Below the pieces are notes generated by a model, which made no database searches, was not told the DNA's origin, and saw only the letters and a list, made by a program, of their open reading frames with translations. Positions 63,250-64,000 of a stretch of 64,000 nt of DNA are shown here, in pieces. A program made the translations under genes and the position numbers. Each line of letters starts with the position of its first letter. Positions within the stretch are counted from its first letter, which is position 1. This DNA comes from Dipteris shenzhenensis (lineage: Eukaryota > Polypodiophyta > Polypodiopsida > Gleicheniales), in the NCBI GenBank assembly GCA_047967505.1, contig CM106540.1. One strand, 5' to 3'.

Positions 63250-64000
63250 CAGCCTAAGTACCTAAAAATTTGCCCATGAGCAACCCATTGAAACTCAGAC
63301 CAATCAAGCCTTTCATTCTATCCCAACCATAAAGCTATGATTTTCATCTTTTTGATTCTTGAGTCTGAATAAACTGCAAATTCATCAACAACATTCAATA
63401 AATTGCTAACATTATATTTTCTCTGTGACTATGAAGTTGGTGTTGTCACTGGTAAAAAACTAAGAGTAGAAAGAGGACCCCCTTGGCAAAGTTAACCCTC
63501 TGATGTTGCCTTGATTGATACAATAATCTAATTGGCACAATAAACGTTTAGTCACGATAACAAAGAGTAGAGGCACTAACGGACAACCCTACCTAATAGA
63601 TCTCTGAAGCTAAAATTGTGATAGTGATAGTGATAGCCATTAATTGACACCTTGGCCCAAGCATTTGATAAAAGCAACCAAGTTAAACTACAAAACCCTT
63701 TCTTAAATCCCAATGCATCCATTTTCCTTATGACAAATTCCTAGTTGACCCTACCGTAGGCCTTTTCTAGGTCAAGATTAAGCATCGAGTACCTCTCATT
63801 CTGAAGAATAGCATAATCAACAGCCAATAAAGCATTAAGAACAATGCCATAAATGTCCTATCCATGTACAAATTCAAATTGCATTGGGAAAATAATTTCG
63901 ACGAGGATTACCAAAAAGCGAGCAATAAAAAACAATAAAAGATATATAAATCCCCCATTTCAATAGCAAAAAATAATAACACATTCAAAATTCCATATGT
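63250..64000 (-). pseudogene. LINE D reverse transcriptase, degraded
   Basis: YSMLNLDLEKAYGRVN (stop) EFVIRKMDALGFKKGF gives the A-block with the first catalytic Asp region. GGPLSTLSFL corresponds to GCPLSPxLF. The F/YADD box reads SDNTNF near 63440, losing one catalytic Asp. Then come FAVYSDSRIKKMKIIALWLG and FRYLGCPTGMGI. Stops confirm inactivity. The domain starts beyond the window edge. Confidence 0.75.

Larger units (their letters stand above)
61757..64000 (-). mobile_element. LINE D (L1-type), inverted, runs off the window
   Basis: The 3' end on the minus strand reads TTAATACAATTTTGCTCTAC, then TTTTTCCCCGCCAAAAAAG, a classic plant L1 end with a short A tail. Upstream lie the C-terminal zinc region (61915-62367), the post-RT connection (62772-63239) and RT (63300-64000). 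It is much less interrupted than LINE A and belongs to a different L1 lineage. Confidence 0.8.

Overview
The window is nuclear DNA of a land plant with a large, transposon-rich genome. It carries spliced exons of a plant VASt-domain protein, chromovirus-type Ty3/gypsy elements primed by initiator tRNA-Met, Ty1/copia elements, several LINE lineages, a DUF659-type hAT transposase, and a piece of plastid DNA. The plastid piece reads like non-seed-plant rps7, and the introns reach 9-20 kb. A fern or another large-genome non-angiosperm is my best guess; this is inference.

One cellular gene organises most of the window. Ten exons on the + strand between 3569 and 50138 join without a frame break into the C-terminal 392 residues of a VASt-domain (VAD1-like) membrane protein: a sterol-binding VASt domain, a linker, one membrane helix and a short coiled coil. 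Upstream exons (probably a GRAM domain) were not found. Three introns are very large: 5006-24876, 24977-33672 and 34424-49874. They are filled with mobile DNA, and two introns appear to use GC donors.

Layout: 1-3568, retroelement debris and unassigned sequence. 3569-5005, VASt exons 1-5. 5006-24876, a minus-strand LINE ORF1 remnant, a LINE 3' end, then a nested stack: a copia element split by a LINE, whose 5' end is split by an 8.7-kb gypsy element, which itself contains about 700 bp of insert including plastid rps7; after this comes a copia-type LTR. 24877-24976, exon 6. 24977-33672, gag remnants, LINE 3' ends and a copia 5' end with LTR and PBS. 33673-34423, exons 7-9. 34424-49874, a second truncated gypsy element, a LINE endonuclease piece, a hAT transposase, a LINE C-terminus and further LTRs. 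49875-50138, last exon. 50139-53100, LINE ORF1/endonuclease debris. 53165-58025, three clusters of a degenerate palindromic repeat around unrecognised coding-like segments. 58320-59640, a decayed coiled-coil gene. 61757-64000, a minus-strand LINE running off the window.

Nearly all mobile-element genes are broken by stops and frameshifts. The exception is one intact 463-residue integrase-chromodomain frame. Element boundaries come from TG...CA ends, PBS/PPT motifs and target duplications read by eye. No alignment or database search was run.
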